Positions 10,501 to 22,402 of a stretch of 64,000 nucleotides of DNA are shown here, piece after piece. Below the pieces are notes generated by a model. It was not told the DNA's origin and made no database searches. It saw only the letters and a list, made by a program, of their open reading frames with translations. Location of the stretch: contig JAHQIW010006405.1 in NCBI GenBank assembly GCA_019055375.1, positions 1 to 64,000 on the forward strand, given 5' to 3'. Numbering within the stretch: the stretch's first letter is position 1; every line of letters starts with the position of its first letter. Both the position numbers and the translations under genes were made by a program. This DNA comes from Parelaphostrongylus tenuis. Lineage: Eukaryota; Nematoda; Chromadorea; Rhabditida; Metastrongylidae.

Positions 10501-12945
10501 TACTGCAATGTACAACATAAGTTTGATGAACAAGTCGTAGTTCAGCAATCCAAGACATACACAATCACTGTCACACCCTAACCGACAGGAAATGCGCACC
10601 GAGTGCGTAACACAGTCTTCTTATGACTGTTACAGCGTACTGGGAAGTCCTTTTCAAAATCACATATGCATTGCTATTGTCGAGATTCAAGCAATCGAAT
10701 GATTACTAGAAGTCCTAGGAGAAGCTGTGTCCAGCTAAAAGCGCTTCACATGTTGGACATGATTTTGAAATGATTATCAAAACTCTGAGCATTGGCAGGA
10801 AACGCACTGTTCTTAAAGGCTTGAATATGAATACGGATAACGGAAAAGTAGTGGTGGCACTTTCTAAGGTGAAAGAACGTCAGTCATCTTCCACATCACA
10901 GTGCCTTCTATTCAACGCTTGATAACAAAATTTGCGAAGGTTATCAAGCTAGACTTTGTGTTACTTGACTTCTATATGCCCCCGATTGAGCATTGAGGTT
11001 ATATCGGATAAGAGTGCTCATGCATCTTCTTCAATCCATTTAGCCCCATCCAAAACGGCGTCGCATTAGAATCAGTATTGATTTATAATCTGTAATCAGT
11101 AAAGGCGCTGCTAACTGATTATCTTAGGAATCCTCAGCATATGTTCTACTATTCATCTCAAAGAGTGGAGAAGGGAACTCAGGATAGGCTTAAGGAACTT
11201 CAAAGATGGCTTCAGGCTTCAAGGGGACGTATCTACAGCACTTCACAATGATCGTGTGAGGATAAATGGGTTACAGGTGATAATCACTCTCGAAACGTAG
11301 ACTGGATCTCCCCAAACTTTGCCTATATATAGTGAATTATATGAGTTGTTGTACTATCTCAGATCAATCAAATCTTTTCGGATATATGTGCATTCCTCAG
11401 TTGACAAGGGAGGGTTTCGATGAGATTATTTATATAGTTAAGCCGATATATATGTTAGTTTTCTCTTAAAATATGCCCTTAACACCACTAACTCTCCACA
11501 GAAATCATTTAGCCTGGTTACTCCGATATTTTCAATGGAACCACCAAAAAAATCATTTTTCGGAAGTAAAAAACTGATAAAGCAAATCTAGGGACGTTGC
11601 AAACATAATTTCAGAGGCAGTGAACTCCTGGAAACGGTATGTCCATTTTCATCCATGATCAATTGAAGTTTTTTTCGCTTTAGAAAGCCTTTCCACTGGA
11701 CGTTCAATAGTCATCCGATGACTTAAAAAGCGACGATTCTAGTTCAAAAGGTGTTTTTAGTGCGATGTAGCAGCCAGAAAAAAAAGATTACGTTCGCAGT
11801 CGGGGTGATTAGCCCATTTTTTCTATTTTATAGCTCAATCATTTAACAGTGTAATATGAAAATTGTAGAACTAATAGTCAAAAAACGATAGAACAAAGTC
11901 TCTTCTACAAATTAATAGAGATTTCAACCCCTGAAGTACACAAATAATCACAACAATGTTGCCACTTATCGATGACTTCATGAGGACGGCAGGTGAATCA
12001 ATCACGTAGTGCGATTTACATTGTCTAATTAGTGCTTATTCCACGTTTTTGAAAGTAAAAACTTCAGATTTTTGTGATACCTTGTTGATACTATATGACT
12101 TTCTACATACCCTCCCATGTTTTCGCTATATAAAGTGCACAAATAATTACAGCAAAAAAAATCCTATGTGCATGTATCACTCGGGTGTAAAACATAATCT
12201 TTTTGTAGGTCTTACAGCTCATAGAACTCTCATAGATCCTTTCTAAAAACCAACTTCAATCCTGAATTATCGAGTATCATTCTGTCGAATGACTACTCTA
12301 AGTGCGGTAAAAAGGCAAGGACAGAACCTAGCTGAGCAAACGCATCACGTCAAAGGTGAAACGTGCTATTCCCTTTGTTTTCACAGTGCAATAAAAAGGC
12401 TTTTCTAGAACACGAGCAGTCTTGTATTCTCCTTTATTTGAGCTGTCGATGCTCTTCGAGAAATTCAAGAATGATGCGTGCATTACACAAAATGCACGCC
12501 GTCCCCAAAGAGTTAAGTCGAAGTTGAGTCATGATAACTCCTGTTATTCTCAGATAACGATATTATCGATCTTCAGCAGTATATTATCTTATCAAAAAAA
12601 AATCTAATGTCTAATATGGGATGCTGCCAAGAAAAAGCTCAATTCAAAGGCGTGAAAATTTTCTTAATAACTTGCAGTGCTTTAGAATACAGCGGTGATA
12701 CAAAAAATAGTTCAGGTTCAAAGTAGATAGCTCTAATGATGAGAAGTAGAATTTGAGAGTTTTTCACAATTTTCAGCTTCAAAAAGTTTCCAACCAGAAT
12801 AGAAATAGGTGACTAGAAAAAAACATTACAAAACGGCTATTAAATCATTTCAAATCGAAATATTTCGACCAGTAGAAGTAACTCACCAAATGAGATCAGA
12901 ATTACTTATTGAATTTCGAGAATGTTATCATTTGAGCAGTTTAAC
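7557..12945. other. No assignable gene; AT-rich spacer with old dispersed repeats
   Basis: No exon chain could be built. Stretches at about 8975-9030 and 11738-11795 resemble each other and 34555-34610 (GTTTTTAGTGYGATGTAGCA-like, then TTACGTTCG). About 10395-10470 and 11870-11955 share another block (CAATAGAACAA ... GAAGTACAC). These look like remnants of ancient repeats. Confidence 0.4.
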
Positions 12946-13160
12946 TTACTCGATTGGCTCCTGAATACAGTCCGATTTCTCTTTCGCCTCGTTGAGTGCT
13001 GCTTCGCACAGTTTTTGAAGATTCTCTTCAGCATCGATCAGGCCCAATTTCACTGATTCCGTTTGCAAAGCTATTAATAATAAGTAGTTTTTGATAACTA
13101 GTAGCATACTCTTAAGGTTCTGAGCTCATCCTGAAAAGCAATTACATCACCGTCTTTGAT
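12946..13160 (-). CDS. Two candidate exons of an unidentified minus-strand gene
   Basis: 13160-13110 reads IKDGDVIAFQDELRTLR between a good acceptor and the donor GTATGC. 13070-12950 reads LQTESVKLGLIDAEENLQKL and continues with charged helical sequence to IQEPIE, with either a TAA stop at 12946 or the donor GTAAGT at 12949. Both look like amphipathic helix. Their phases differ by one base across the 39-bp intron, so either the join is wrong or there is an indel. Confidence 0.4.
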
Positions 13161-13639
13161 CTACAGTTTATAATATATCTCCTTAAATCACATATTTCGC
13201 CACATAAGACAATATGCTAATAAATCTCAAGTACTAATATCTATGAGTATATCCAATTCACATGACAGAGTCGCAAAAGTACTCAAAAATATCCTGACCA
13301 CATATTTCAAGCCTTTAAATGAGGTCTGTCATGGCACCCACAGCGCTAGACGTACGTTTCGCCTTATACTAGCAAGCCTCACCAGTAGCACGTGCCTTTC
13401 GATTCAGCCAATTCATTGTGCGGGGTCATACACCCTACATATAAGGAAACGACGTCGAATTAGTTATCACTGCAGTGCAGGGTGATTTCTTCACTTTACA
13501 AGCATCGTAATTGATTCAGCATCGATTCTCTGATATGCAGGGGTATACTGCTGTACAAGGGATGGCTAAATCGAAAGTCACGTGGTATTGAAGAGGCTTG
13601 CTAGAATAAGCCAGAACGTTACGTCTGGCACTTAGAGTG

Positions 13640-13726
13640 CCACAACAGACCTCGTAAAAGACTCAAATAGAACTGTCAAGATATATTGAATTTTAAGCGA
13701 GGTCTTGGAAAACACTCAAAAATAGT
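13640..13726 (+). repeat. Tail fragment of hammerhead repeat family B
   Basis: Contains a CAGACCTCG-like block and then TTTTAAGCGAGGTCT ... AAACACTCAAAA, a diverged copy of the family B 3' tail. No ribozyme core is visible. Confidence 0.45.
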
Positions 13727-14665
13727 CATTCAAGAACAATTTGCCTAAGATCACGAAAAGTATGATACACTGTACAAAAATTGTAATGCTCTTTGATCTT
13801 TTGAGTGCCAACCCTAAAGCTTAGCAAGGATTGATGGGGAATTTTAGTAGTGTTCACTCTTGTCACTTGATTGATGAGCGAACTATATTCAAAATGACGA
13901 TAGATTTTACTATTGTGATGCAATCAATAAGCTAAAAAATTCTGAAAATTATAATTGTAACCATGCATTACACAATAATTACAGCATTAGTACGCAGGGC
14001 TTTTACTTGATCGATAAGATAGGGATGCTTTAGCCATTTTTTCAATGTATTATTAGTCAGGTGGACGTGCTTCACTGTTAGTGTTACTAATATAGTCAAT
14101 TCTCTCGCTTTTATTTGTCAATTTTTGGATTGGGCCTCTTGAATAGGTGTGTCGGCTCGTTGTATAAGCTGTGTCATCCAAAGAATCTCTGTCATCTTCA
14201 AAGAAATTCTAGTCACAAGATGGCAAATTCCCATTAATTAATCCCAGTAACATGCAACAAGTTATCAGGTAGCGGATAAGCAAGGAGCAGAAAAGACTAT
14301 GTATTATCAAGCTCCTTTAAATGCTTGATTGATTTAATTATTATAAACAATAATGCGGATCACAATATACTATCCACATGGCAGATGTAATTGATAAGAT
14401 TTGATAAGATCCCCCTCATCAACAAAGAAAAATCCTTGTTATAACGTACACAACCCATTGTTGTAGGCGGTCGTTAGCTCATACGGATTGGAAGAACTTT
14501 TGCCACGTAGTGAATATTTTTTTTCTCCAAAATAGCGGCCGTTTTTGCCATTTGTTTGCTAGTGGCTGAGCGTTGGGATAAAAATATCAAGTTCATTATC
14601 ATTCTGTATGATGTACCGAAAATAAAATTGAAGGCAGTTATGTTAATCACTTACGCTAAGGTATA
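13727..14665. other. No recognisable feature
   Basis: AT-rich sequence without exon-like open stretches, recognisable repeats or RNA genes. Confidence 0.4.
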
Positions 14666-14667
14666 CA

Positions 14668-15060
14668 AATTATTAGGTTGAAGAAAAAGTTCCTTAGCAC
14701 TCGCTCAAACTTCAAAGTCTATGCATAAATTCTGTTGAAAACAACACTAATCATTATTCAAAATAAAGGCCATCCTAATACGCGATCTTCTGCCAACGAT
14801 CTGCTTCTAGATCTGCTCGAAATCGCCGTTCTTCGCGTTTAGAATGAGAAAACTCCTGACATGCCTCTTCAACTTGGTCAAATGTCTTGATTTAGCGTCC
14901 ATGCAGAAAATGTTTCTTTGAGCGGAAAAGACCGTAATTGGACGGCGCAGCATCTGGACTGTAGGATTGGTGCAGCAAGACCTCAATTTCCTCCTATTCA
15001 TCAAACTTTTCCTCAGTCTTCTTTGTAACGTTAGGCATTGCCTTGCTGAAAAAGTGGGCG
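14668..15060 (-). pseudogene. Degraded mariner element (3' half)
   Basis: On the minus strand: LLHQSYSPDAAPSNYGLFRS (the mariner DD34D region 'YSPDLAPSDYHLFRS'), then FDQVEEACQEFSHSKREE and DRWQKIAY.DGLYFE (the usual 'ERWQKVV..NGEYF' end). The transposase is broken by a stop after HFLHGR and another inside the last motif. Beyond it, ATTAGGTTGAAGAAAAAGTT at 14671 matches the usual mariner terminal repeat start (TTAGGTTGG..AAAAGT). The 5' end was not found. Confidence 0.7.
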
Positions 15061-15510
15061 CTTCTGACGAGTCAATGTCAGGTACTTTTCCTACGCATCG
15101 TAGACTCGGTCAGCTGCTTTCTCATAAAACTATTTCTAGGATATTCCCATGATTTTACATTGACCGATACTGTGTGAAACAAGCATGGAATTTGAGTTTT
15201 CGCGAGCGTAAAGGAACTCAATCTGGTATTTTTTCCATGTCAAATTGATCCTACTGCGTATACTAGGTATACCAGGCAGTTGTTATGTTACTCTACGTGG
15301 TCAATACAGAAATTTCAAGACATCGCATTTTTTCCTGTATTCCGAATCTATGGTGTAACTAGATTTCTTGGAAATAAGCGGCAAGTTTGTTTGAGCAGAT
15401 TACAATAATGAGTGACAGTAACCATATCGGATATGATCGGTGATCACATGAACGTTTACATACGTTTGTTCGTCTACGGTAAACTTTATATCTCTTGACA
15501 TTCGTGTATT

Positions 15511-15633
15511 ATGCATATTGATCAGCGACGATTGCGACTGAAACAGTGCCATCAACAACGGAAACAAAATGAACAACAGCAACAGCAACAGCAACAGCAT
15601 CAGCAACAGCAGCAGCAACAACAACGCTGCTGA
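15511..15633 (+). other. Poly-glutamine ORF / CAG-CAA repeat
   Basis: An ATG-initiated 40-codon frame starts MHIDQRRLRLK, passes through two runs of eight Gln (CAA/CAG mixed) split by one His, and ends RC-stop. The codon mixing and the flanking basic stretch could be an exon of a Gln-rich regulator, or simply a CAR-type triplet repeat. No splice-supported partner exon was seen. Confidence 0.3.
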
Positions 15634-15639
15634 AGACGA

Positions 15640-17417
15640 ATGCAACGACGTGAAAAGCAACATTAGCAAGGGCGTTTGAGCCATATAAAAATCGTAAATC
15701 GTCGTTAACAAGAACATTCTAGGCGTTCGTTTGGATAAAATGAATCGATAACAACGAAGCCTGATAAAATGATAGCTGTTAACAGGTAATGAGGGGTGTG
15801 CGTGCGCACCATTAGCGAGGTATTGAGCGCATCACTCTGACTACTCTTCATTGTGTTGACATTTGATGTTATTCCGAATCGACATTCATAGCGCTAATAA
15901 CTCATACTCCTAACAATGCAAGTATCTCTGAGCATAAATGTTATTATATCGCTATACTTGAATTTGTTACGGGCTCTCAATCCACGCCTCATGTGAGATT
16001 TATGGATTATTAAGCACATTATTGCTCAGTAAAGCTTTATGACTACTTTCGCACTAAGGAAAATTCTTGTCGCCGTCATCATATCAGATGAGTTATTAAT
16101 TGACATAACACTACTACTAAGTTATATAGATGTATAGGTAACCCACACGGTTTTATTTCCTAAAAATTGGTATAGGAGTTCCAAAAAACATCCTTGGCCG
16201 TGCAAAACACAAATGATTTACACGCCTTTGTTTTTAATATATTTAGCTGTGATTCATTTGCGGCTAGTAACTAAGCAAGGTAGAAACGAATTCCAGATTT
16301 TTGTCCGGAACTCTGACCAAAATAACTTCACAGCAGTGCATGGCTATCTATCCGTGGGCCTATGGCTGAAGGCAATGCGAATCCTCTGTGAAAGATGTGA
16401 CTTTTCTTTTTTAGTGTGTAAGAAGTACAAGCGGAGTCTAATGGCGTCGGTATGGTCTAGCCAATCATTCTCAAAATGAGCGACTCGGATGATAAGCTAT
16501 TGCGCTTCTTACTACGTTGTATACGGTATAGCGCCAAAGATACGCCGCTGTATTCATGGCTCATCACAGAATTGTTATTTAAGGCCGTTTATTGTGGACA
16601 ACTTGTTAGCTCTTGCCGTTTTCAGAACCGTAATAAAGATTCAACCTGGCCGATCTCATCAACTTTTTCTCATGACATAAGTGTTCGTAATTATATCAAG
16701 TTGATCTCTTCGAGCAAAAGTTCTGACAAAGGTGAAAACGCCGAAACGTATTAGCCGCAATGGAGTGTTCTACAACAAATTTGTGAAAGCCTATGAATGC
16801 AGCAGAATTAAGTTAATTAGGGTGAACTTGCATGGAATTCGACCTTCAGAATCAACCTTCATCATGAATCAGTCGAAAATGCTTTTCTTGCGAAGTGAGA
16901 GTCTAGAGAGCATAATTTAGAGATTACTTGCTGAAAAGTCTCAAAATACCAACCTTAGAATCTTGAAAAAAAATCTAAGTTTGGTATTTCTCAATAGCAT
17001 CGATAGCAATGCCCACACAAATATGTATTCGCTACAACTGGCTAATGAACAGTAAGATGTTTTACATCGTTTATTTTACAGGACCCAAGTTTTCCAGTTG
17101 TAACCAGTTGATACTTTTCATAATTGTTCAGAAAATATAATAATTTTTAAACAAAAGCAATCATGAGAATTAGTTTTCACGGATGAGACCGAAAAAGAGT
17201 CCTTTATGTTCAGTCATAACGAGCACTAAATGTATGCCTTACTCGTAATTCGATTTTTTCATAAAACTCAGATGATTTGGCTGGATGTTCAAAAAACATA
17301 CTAAATATCTATATAACTTTTCAAAATTGAGACAAGATATTTGCGATTATAATCTTTACGGAAGGCGATGATATAGCCTTAACATCTAACAATGTGTTAA
17401 ACTTCATTTCTGTCCAG
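15640..17417. other. No assignable gene
   Basis: Overlapping short ORFs at 16213-16920 lack splice signals and recognisable motifs. Nothing else is evident. Confidence 0.35.
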
Positions 17418-17573
17418 CTTACACGTCGTGGTCGAGTTCGGAATGTTGTGTTCCGGATTGCTGTCGGTGCTATCAGCTTTAGCTCATCTAGCAACCTTTG
17501 TGAGTGGTCTCTATTCTTTGCAGACTAGAAGATGATGATCGCTATCGTAGAGCGCCGACAGTTTCAGGAGTGT
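17418..17573 (+). CDS. Candidate exons with a transmembrane segment
   Basis: After acceptor TCTGTCCAG, the stretch 17418-17499 reads LHVVVEFGMLCSGLLSVLSA and on to HLATF, hydrophobic, ending at the donor GTGAGT. After TTTGCAG, 17524 onward reads LEDDDRYRRAPTVSG before a GTAAGC donor. A membrane helix followed by an acidic/basic juxtamembrane tail is plausible, but the phases differ by one base, so the model is uncertain. Confidence 0.3.
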
Positions 17574-17699
17574 AAGCGGATCCTGCACCTCACTTATGCT
17601 TCGATTTCTTAGCGATTGTCATCATTATGCCACACCAATGGGCCCGACTTTCATTTGGACAAGCACATAAGTTTGTTGCAAAGATCGCTAATCCGTCCT

Positions 17700-18056
17700 A
17701 AAAATAATTGACATACTGTTGTATTCATAGCAGTAAACTATGTTCAGAAAAAAAAGACAATATGAAGCATTTTGCATGCAAATGATATGAAGTCGTTGTC
17801 GGTATTACTACGGTAAAATTTTCAAGTGTTTTTCTTGGTGAATATAATTATTTGTTGCCATTGTTTAACGTATTCTTTGAAACTATAGATCAACTTCTAT
17901 TTCTATGTCAACTCCTTAGATTTGGCTTGAAACATATCGTCGATAATTCTTAGCACGAATCGGCGTGATGTTCACAATATCCACTCATCGAAAATCCTGA
18001 ACTTCTTCGAGCTACTTCAGACAGTATGAAATCGTTTTGACATATCATCGACTCAT
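17700..18056. other. No recognisable feature
   Basis: AT-rich flank between the candidate exons and the hammerhead palindrome. Confidence 0.4.
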
Positions 18057-18109
18057 TCAAAATAATTCCAAAAAAGAATGCTTAAAGCCTAAACGAGGTT
18101 GGTACGCAA

Positions 18110-18158
18110 GGGCCATACACCGGTGTTTCGGAGGTTTCGGCCTCCCCGTCAGTGACCC
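18110..18158 (-). ncRNA. Hammerhead ribozyme, family A (core-mutated)
   Basis: The fold is preserved (stem I GGGTCA/TGGCCC, stem II GGAGG/CCTCC, palindromic stem III), but the core reads CTGACGG instead of CTGANGA, losing the invariant A9. Probably inactive. Confidence 0.6.
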
Positions 18159-18401
18159 CCGCCCCCATATTGAGCCCTGCATATAGCAAGATGTGAGGCA
18201 CCAGTGTACAATGACACTGGTCTATCACCACTTCTTGGTCCATGGTTCTCGGCTGTTAGATTGGATCGGGAATGGATCAGTTTTGTTCCACCAGCTGAGA
18301 TCCATTGACTGAGAAGTGGTAATGGACCAGTGTCATTGTACACTGTGCCATCACCACATACGCCTCATTCCTAGCTATAATGCAGGGCTTAATGTGGAGC
18401 G

Positions 18402-18450
18402 GGAGTCACCGACGAGGAGGCCGAAACCTCCGAAACACCGGTGCATGGCC
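18402..18450 (+). ncRNA. Hammerhead ribozyme, family A (core-mutated)
   Basis: Partner of the copy at 18110. Stem II is intact, but the core reads CCGACGA (U4 to C) and the stem III/cleavage strand is altered (GGTGCA). Probably inactive. Confidence 0.6.
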
Positions 18451-18583
18451 CTAGCGTACCAACCTCGTTTAGACTTTGAGCATTCTTTTTTTTTTGGAAT
18501 TATTTGAACGTTTTAGCATAGATCGTGTCAGTTTCTAATATAGATTTCAAATACTTTCGCTTGACTATGATTATATCAATGTC

Positions 18584-19096
18584 TCAGTTTCCCGCCGTCA
18601 ACAGTAATTTTAGACTATTCGCAGTCTTCATTGGTGGACGCTCATATTTGGTCTCAAACTTCTCTAACCAAGAAGAAATAGTGGGTTTGGTGTTGAAACT
18701 GCCCTTGAATAAAACAATCGCTTCCGAGAGCTGCAACATTATGCCCACTTTCGTGCTCAAATCGATAAGGAAAAAATGAATAAAATACTGATCTGTCTTG
18801 GAAAAGGTTGATAAAAAGTAAATTCTACGTTGCCAATCCAATCAAACTAGGAACGAGAAAAATGAATAGCAATAAAATTGACAAAAGTTCCAGAAAAAGC
18901 TCAAGAATTTGTAGTAGATGTAAACCATTCTAAACAACTCAAACTCCAAATTGTTTAAGTAGTCACGTAATCCTTCGGCGGTTTCGCCGTATTGTATGAA
19001 AAAAGCGACCCCATTTGAAGAATTTAAAGGAAAGCAGGCCACGTCCCCGTTCGACAGGTACCGGAGTTTTCCAAACCATAATTGCTCAATAGTCAT
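18584..19096 (-). CDS. Two-exon ORF, unidentified protein (~124 residues)
   Basis: Exon 19096-18926 begins ATG (MTIEQLWFGKLRYLSNGD..) and ends at ATG before donor GTTTAC. Exon 18787-18584 follows in phase 0 (YFIHFFLIDLSTK..) to TGA. The intron is 138 bp. The sequence is mixed polar/hydrophobic with one strongly hydrophobic patch; no motif is recognised. The start could be internal to a longer gene, since no upstream exon was identified. Confidence 0.5.
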
Positions 19097-19099
19097 AGC

Positions 19100-20160
19100 T
19101 TTTTTAGACTACATTATAAAATCGTTAACCTATATTTAATGAAAAAGAAACGAAGTAACCCATAATGAGAATCATGAAGTTTCTTCTGAAAGCGATTAAG
19201 TAGTACTTCACCTAGCACTTTGATTCTAACGCCAGATTAAGTAGATACCGATGTGAATAATTTTGTGCAACGGTACTATATCTCAAGGATCTTCAATTTA
19301 TCAGCACACAACATGAACATGTTTTGCATTCACCTCATTCACTTTTCTGACAACCTTGATTCCACGACTAGTCCTTTGCCATGGCTCCCAAGTCGGCATA
19401 TGAGTATCAGATCCCTATGGGAGGATTAAAAACTAATATAGATCAGTAGGGCACACCAAGTAGTTGTTTAGACCAGATATAAGTATATTTAATCACCTTT
19501 GATCGGGTCTTTATGCATGGCGCTTCTTAAATGATAGATTCTTGCCGAGCGTTCAATGCCCTCGTAGTTTTCTTCTGAAAAAAGTATAAATTTCGACCAC
19601 TGCGGTTATTGCGGCTGAAACGATGCGATTAGTTGATGAACGAGTTTGATGACACCGTTCGCGTGCCACCGTAAACACTACGGTAAACACTAAACTAACA
19701 GTGAAACTTAATTTTAAAATTTATTTTAATTTTATTTAATTAATTTCAAAAGCCTTCGAATAAAAACTTTCCGTTTTCGATTAACGTCTCTGCTTAGGTA
19801 ACGTTATTAGATCGTCGTAATTTACATATCTCTGAAGTCTAATTGATTGCAAGCACCTATCTACTACTACACCAAATAAATATTTCTAATTATGTAGTGA
19901 CTCTGAATAGCTCTATGATCGAAGCCATGAGCTATCGGTCATGGAAGATGATCATTCTACAATTCGTCATTTTCAATTTCAGTTCGTCTACTCTTAAGAT
20001 AAGCACAAGAGTTTTTTTTTCTGCATCAGAGATTATTTATTCTATGACGTTATATATCTTGAGAATTATCTGGAGTATACGATCAAAGTCATCAACTCTT
20101 GATTTTTTGAAAACACTAACTGGAAAATAAAATAATATTTTGCGCTCAAACATTTCTGAC
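19100..20160. other. No recognisable feature
   Basis: AT-rich spacer. The 19843 plus-strand ORF has no splice or motif support. Confidence 0.4.
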
Positions 20161-20165
20161 AGTAT

Positions 20166-20653
20166 TTAAAAGGCTTTAATACCGAGTTCAAGCTCTGAAG
20201 AAGCTGCTGCCGAACCGTCATCCAGTGAATTACTGTAGCTATGACTGATACTACAACAACTATTGCCAATCTCAGGTCACCTAAACAAGATGAGTTTTGA
20301 GATTTAGATATATTTCTGACAACTTTTGAACCTTTTCTTTTTGAGATAATAAGAATTCGAGGACGTAAAAAACCACTTACGCCATGAAAGCCATAATAAA
20401 ATCACCGAACAACAGTGTCGTATGGCATGAATCTTTGAATTGGCCACCCACTTTCTTTTCCAGTAATTTCTAGTGATAATAACAAGTGAAGTCGCCTGCG
20501 ATTTCGTCGTCACTGATGTCAGAGCTCCATATGCGACTAGCTGACGATTTGAGTGTGACGTTTTATGGTCGCCAAAGGTTGCAGAAGAAGTATAGCCTGA
20601 ACTGAAACTCAGCAGAACTTTACCTGAAGGAATGAGGCGCCGGAGGACGTCAT
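20166..20653 (-). CDS. Small three-exon gene, 65-residue protein
   Basis: Exons 20653-20624 (MTSSGASFLQ), 20469-20381 (KLLEKKVGGQFKDSCHTTLL then FGDFIMAFM) and 20244-20166 (HSYSNSLDDG ... GIKAF, stop) join with consistent phases (0, then 2+1) and have standard GT/AG borders. The acceptor of exon 3 (TAGTATCAG) was chosen because the stronger upstream TTTAG leads straight into a stop. The middle exon is amphipathic/hydrophobic and the C-terminus acidic. The family is not recognised. It is transcribed away from the plus-strand gene starting at 20735, with only 81 bp between the two ATGs, so the two probably share a promoter region. Confidence 0.65.
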
Positions 20654-20734
20654 GGACGCGGAAATTTGAGACGACCGCCCACAACTGGGCGTTCTGGCCT
20701 CCTCCACGTTATCGGTGGCGCATCGCATTCGCAC

Positions 20735-21999
20735 ATGTTCGATCCTCGTCCGTGGCTGCTTTCCTGCTTATACACTGCTGCGCTCTTTTTCTCCGTACCT
20801 TTGTCACTAGCCGTCTGGTACATCAGAAGAGAACTTTTTCAGGAGACGACAGTCGCCGGTGACAATCAGGTAGCTGCTGCTCCCTGACTAACACCATTTT
20901 TAATATTTCGAAATTTAACCACACACTTCTAGCAATCGCCTTATGTAGAAAGCCCATTGCTCAGTTGTATTTATGTGTATATTTGCAAATATTTTAGCTC
21001 GGTGGCTTTTCCACTAGATCTCAGAGCAGCTCTCGTGTTGCCTCTGTCGTCGCCAAACGAGACTTTGAAATCCGGGTTGATAATTAAGGTTTGCAGCATG
21101 AATGTTCTTTATTACATCTTATCGATACGCATGGCTCAATACATACCACCATTTTTGCGTCGGTTTTTATTGTTTTCTTTCTTACATAGTTCTCCATCGC
21201 TACATTATATTAATCGTTTATCCGTGCTTATTGATTGCAACAGTCTCCATTGCTCGTGGCATACAAATCCTTAGATTTGATAGTGCCTATTATGTCTGAT
21301 GATCTATGAATACGCCTTGTCAATCATTCCCTTCAATAAAAGATTTTCTGCGATCATTATCTATTTTTTTAAGACATGGCAGTACACCATTTCAAATGAC
21401 GTCCTCCTAAAATTGTTCTTTGGCAAAGGGGTAGATTGTTATATCAGAGATGTTCTTCTTCCTCCTCTTCTAACTATACTTACCTCAAAATTGTACTCGC
21501 TTTTCTATTCTGTGATGGAGTCAGGATGGCATATAGATTAGCTAACTTTTATTATCCAAAGTTCGACATTATCATCTTCTTTATGCCAAATTTACTAATA
21601 AAGGTTTGAAGCTTTTTCGTTCAAAGCACGAGTTCTACTTCCATATTACTTTGGTCATACGACCACAAGCTCTCAGTTCTTCTCATTTCTTTCTAGTCCT
21701 GTTTCGAAAACTCATATCCGGCTGGTCTGTGGGCCGGTTATTCACTATCTCTTTGAAAATCTACAAGAGCGTAGAGCGCATAGGAACGTATCGGCATTTT
21801 GACCGATTCTGACATACTTTCTCCTCAACTTCCGCCAGCCATTAATTTCACTTGAAATTGCTTTGTGCTATCAGTGTATTTCTTGCAAATCATTATAAAT
21901 TTCAAAATTGTTCTACGCTTTCCTGGGTTGTTCATTTTGATGAACCTCATCTACAACTTCGCACAACAAATTCGCATTATTCCACATTATATTTCTTGA
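20735..21999 (+). CDS. Putative two-pass membrane protein (exon model incomplete)
   Basis: Exon 1, 20735-20869, starts MFDPRPWLLS and contains a membrane helix (AALFFSVPLSLAVWYI) followed by RR. Exon 2, 20933-21088, joins in phase 0 (QSPYVESPLL ... PNETLKSGLIIK). A possible exon follows at about 21374-21430 (TWQYTISNDVLLKL). Exon 21604-21770 (FEAFSFKARVLLPYYFG ... VIHYLFENLQE) joins in phase 1 to 21875-21999, which carries a second hydrophobic stretch (FPGLFILMNLIYNF) and ends IRIIPHYIS-stop. N- and C-terminal helices around a loop of roughly 170 residues recall TMEM231-like topology, but I see no diagnostic motif. The stop lies about 400 bp before ALG2 on the same strand, which would fit a nematode operon. 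Confidence 0.5.
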
Positions 22000-22402
22000 C
22001 AACATATCGACAATATCGTGCGGCTGATGCTGCCATTCCCGCTTTCTCCTTCCGTAAAAGCCTATTCTACATACGCAGTAGTCGCAAAATGATGTCTGAG
22101 TGGAAAATGCCGCTCTTGTGACCAGATTTCGTAGAGTATCGCGCGCTCACATCTACCTGTGGTCCAAATTGTTCGTGCAGCGAATCGCTCACCGATTTTG
22201 ATCTGTACTCCAGCCGCGCTTTACAAGGTTGACCTCAATCAGGTTATATTGGCAAACACTCATCCAATGCCGAATGATCATCGTGGTCACCGCAATAGTG
22301 TCGAGTGACGACGAACAAAAAAAAGTGGTGTCGCCTCAAACAACAATTAAAATCATTGCTTAAAATTTACGTTCTCGACAGTGATAAGGTTGAAATCTTC
22401 AG

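Larger units (their letters stand above)
18057..18508. repeat. Hammerhead repeat family A, inverted pair
   Basis: About 450 bp. The left arm (minus orientation) and right arm (plus orientation) are inverted copies beginning and ending with TTCAAATAATTCC-type sequence and an A/T run. Each arm carries a hammerhead-like segment and the family A blocks (AACGAGGTTGGTACGC, TGCAGGGCTTAATGTGG, CCAGTGTCATTGTACAC). The 5' ends of the units meet in the middle and the 3' tails point outward. Confidence 0.75.

Noticed and set aside
15400..15717. 105-codon Leu-rich minus-strand ORF
   Set aside because: Antisense of the CAG/CAA repeat.
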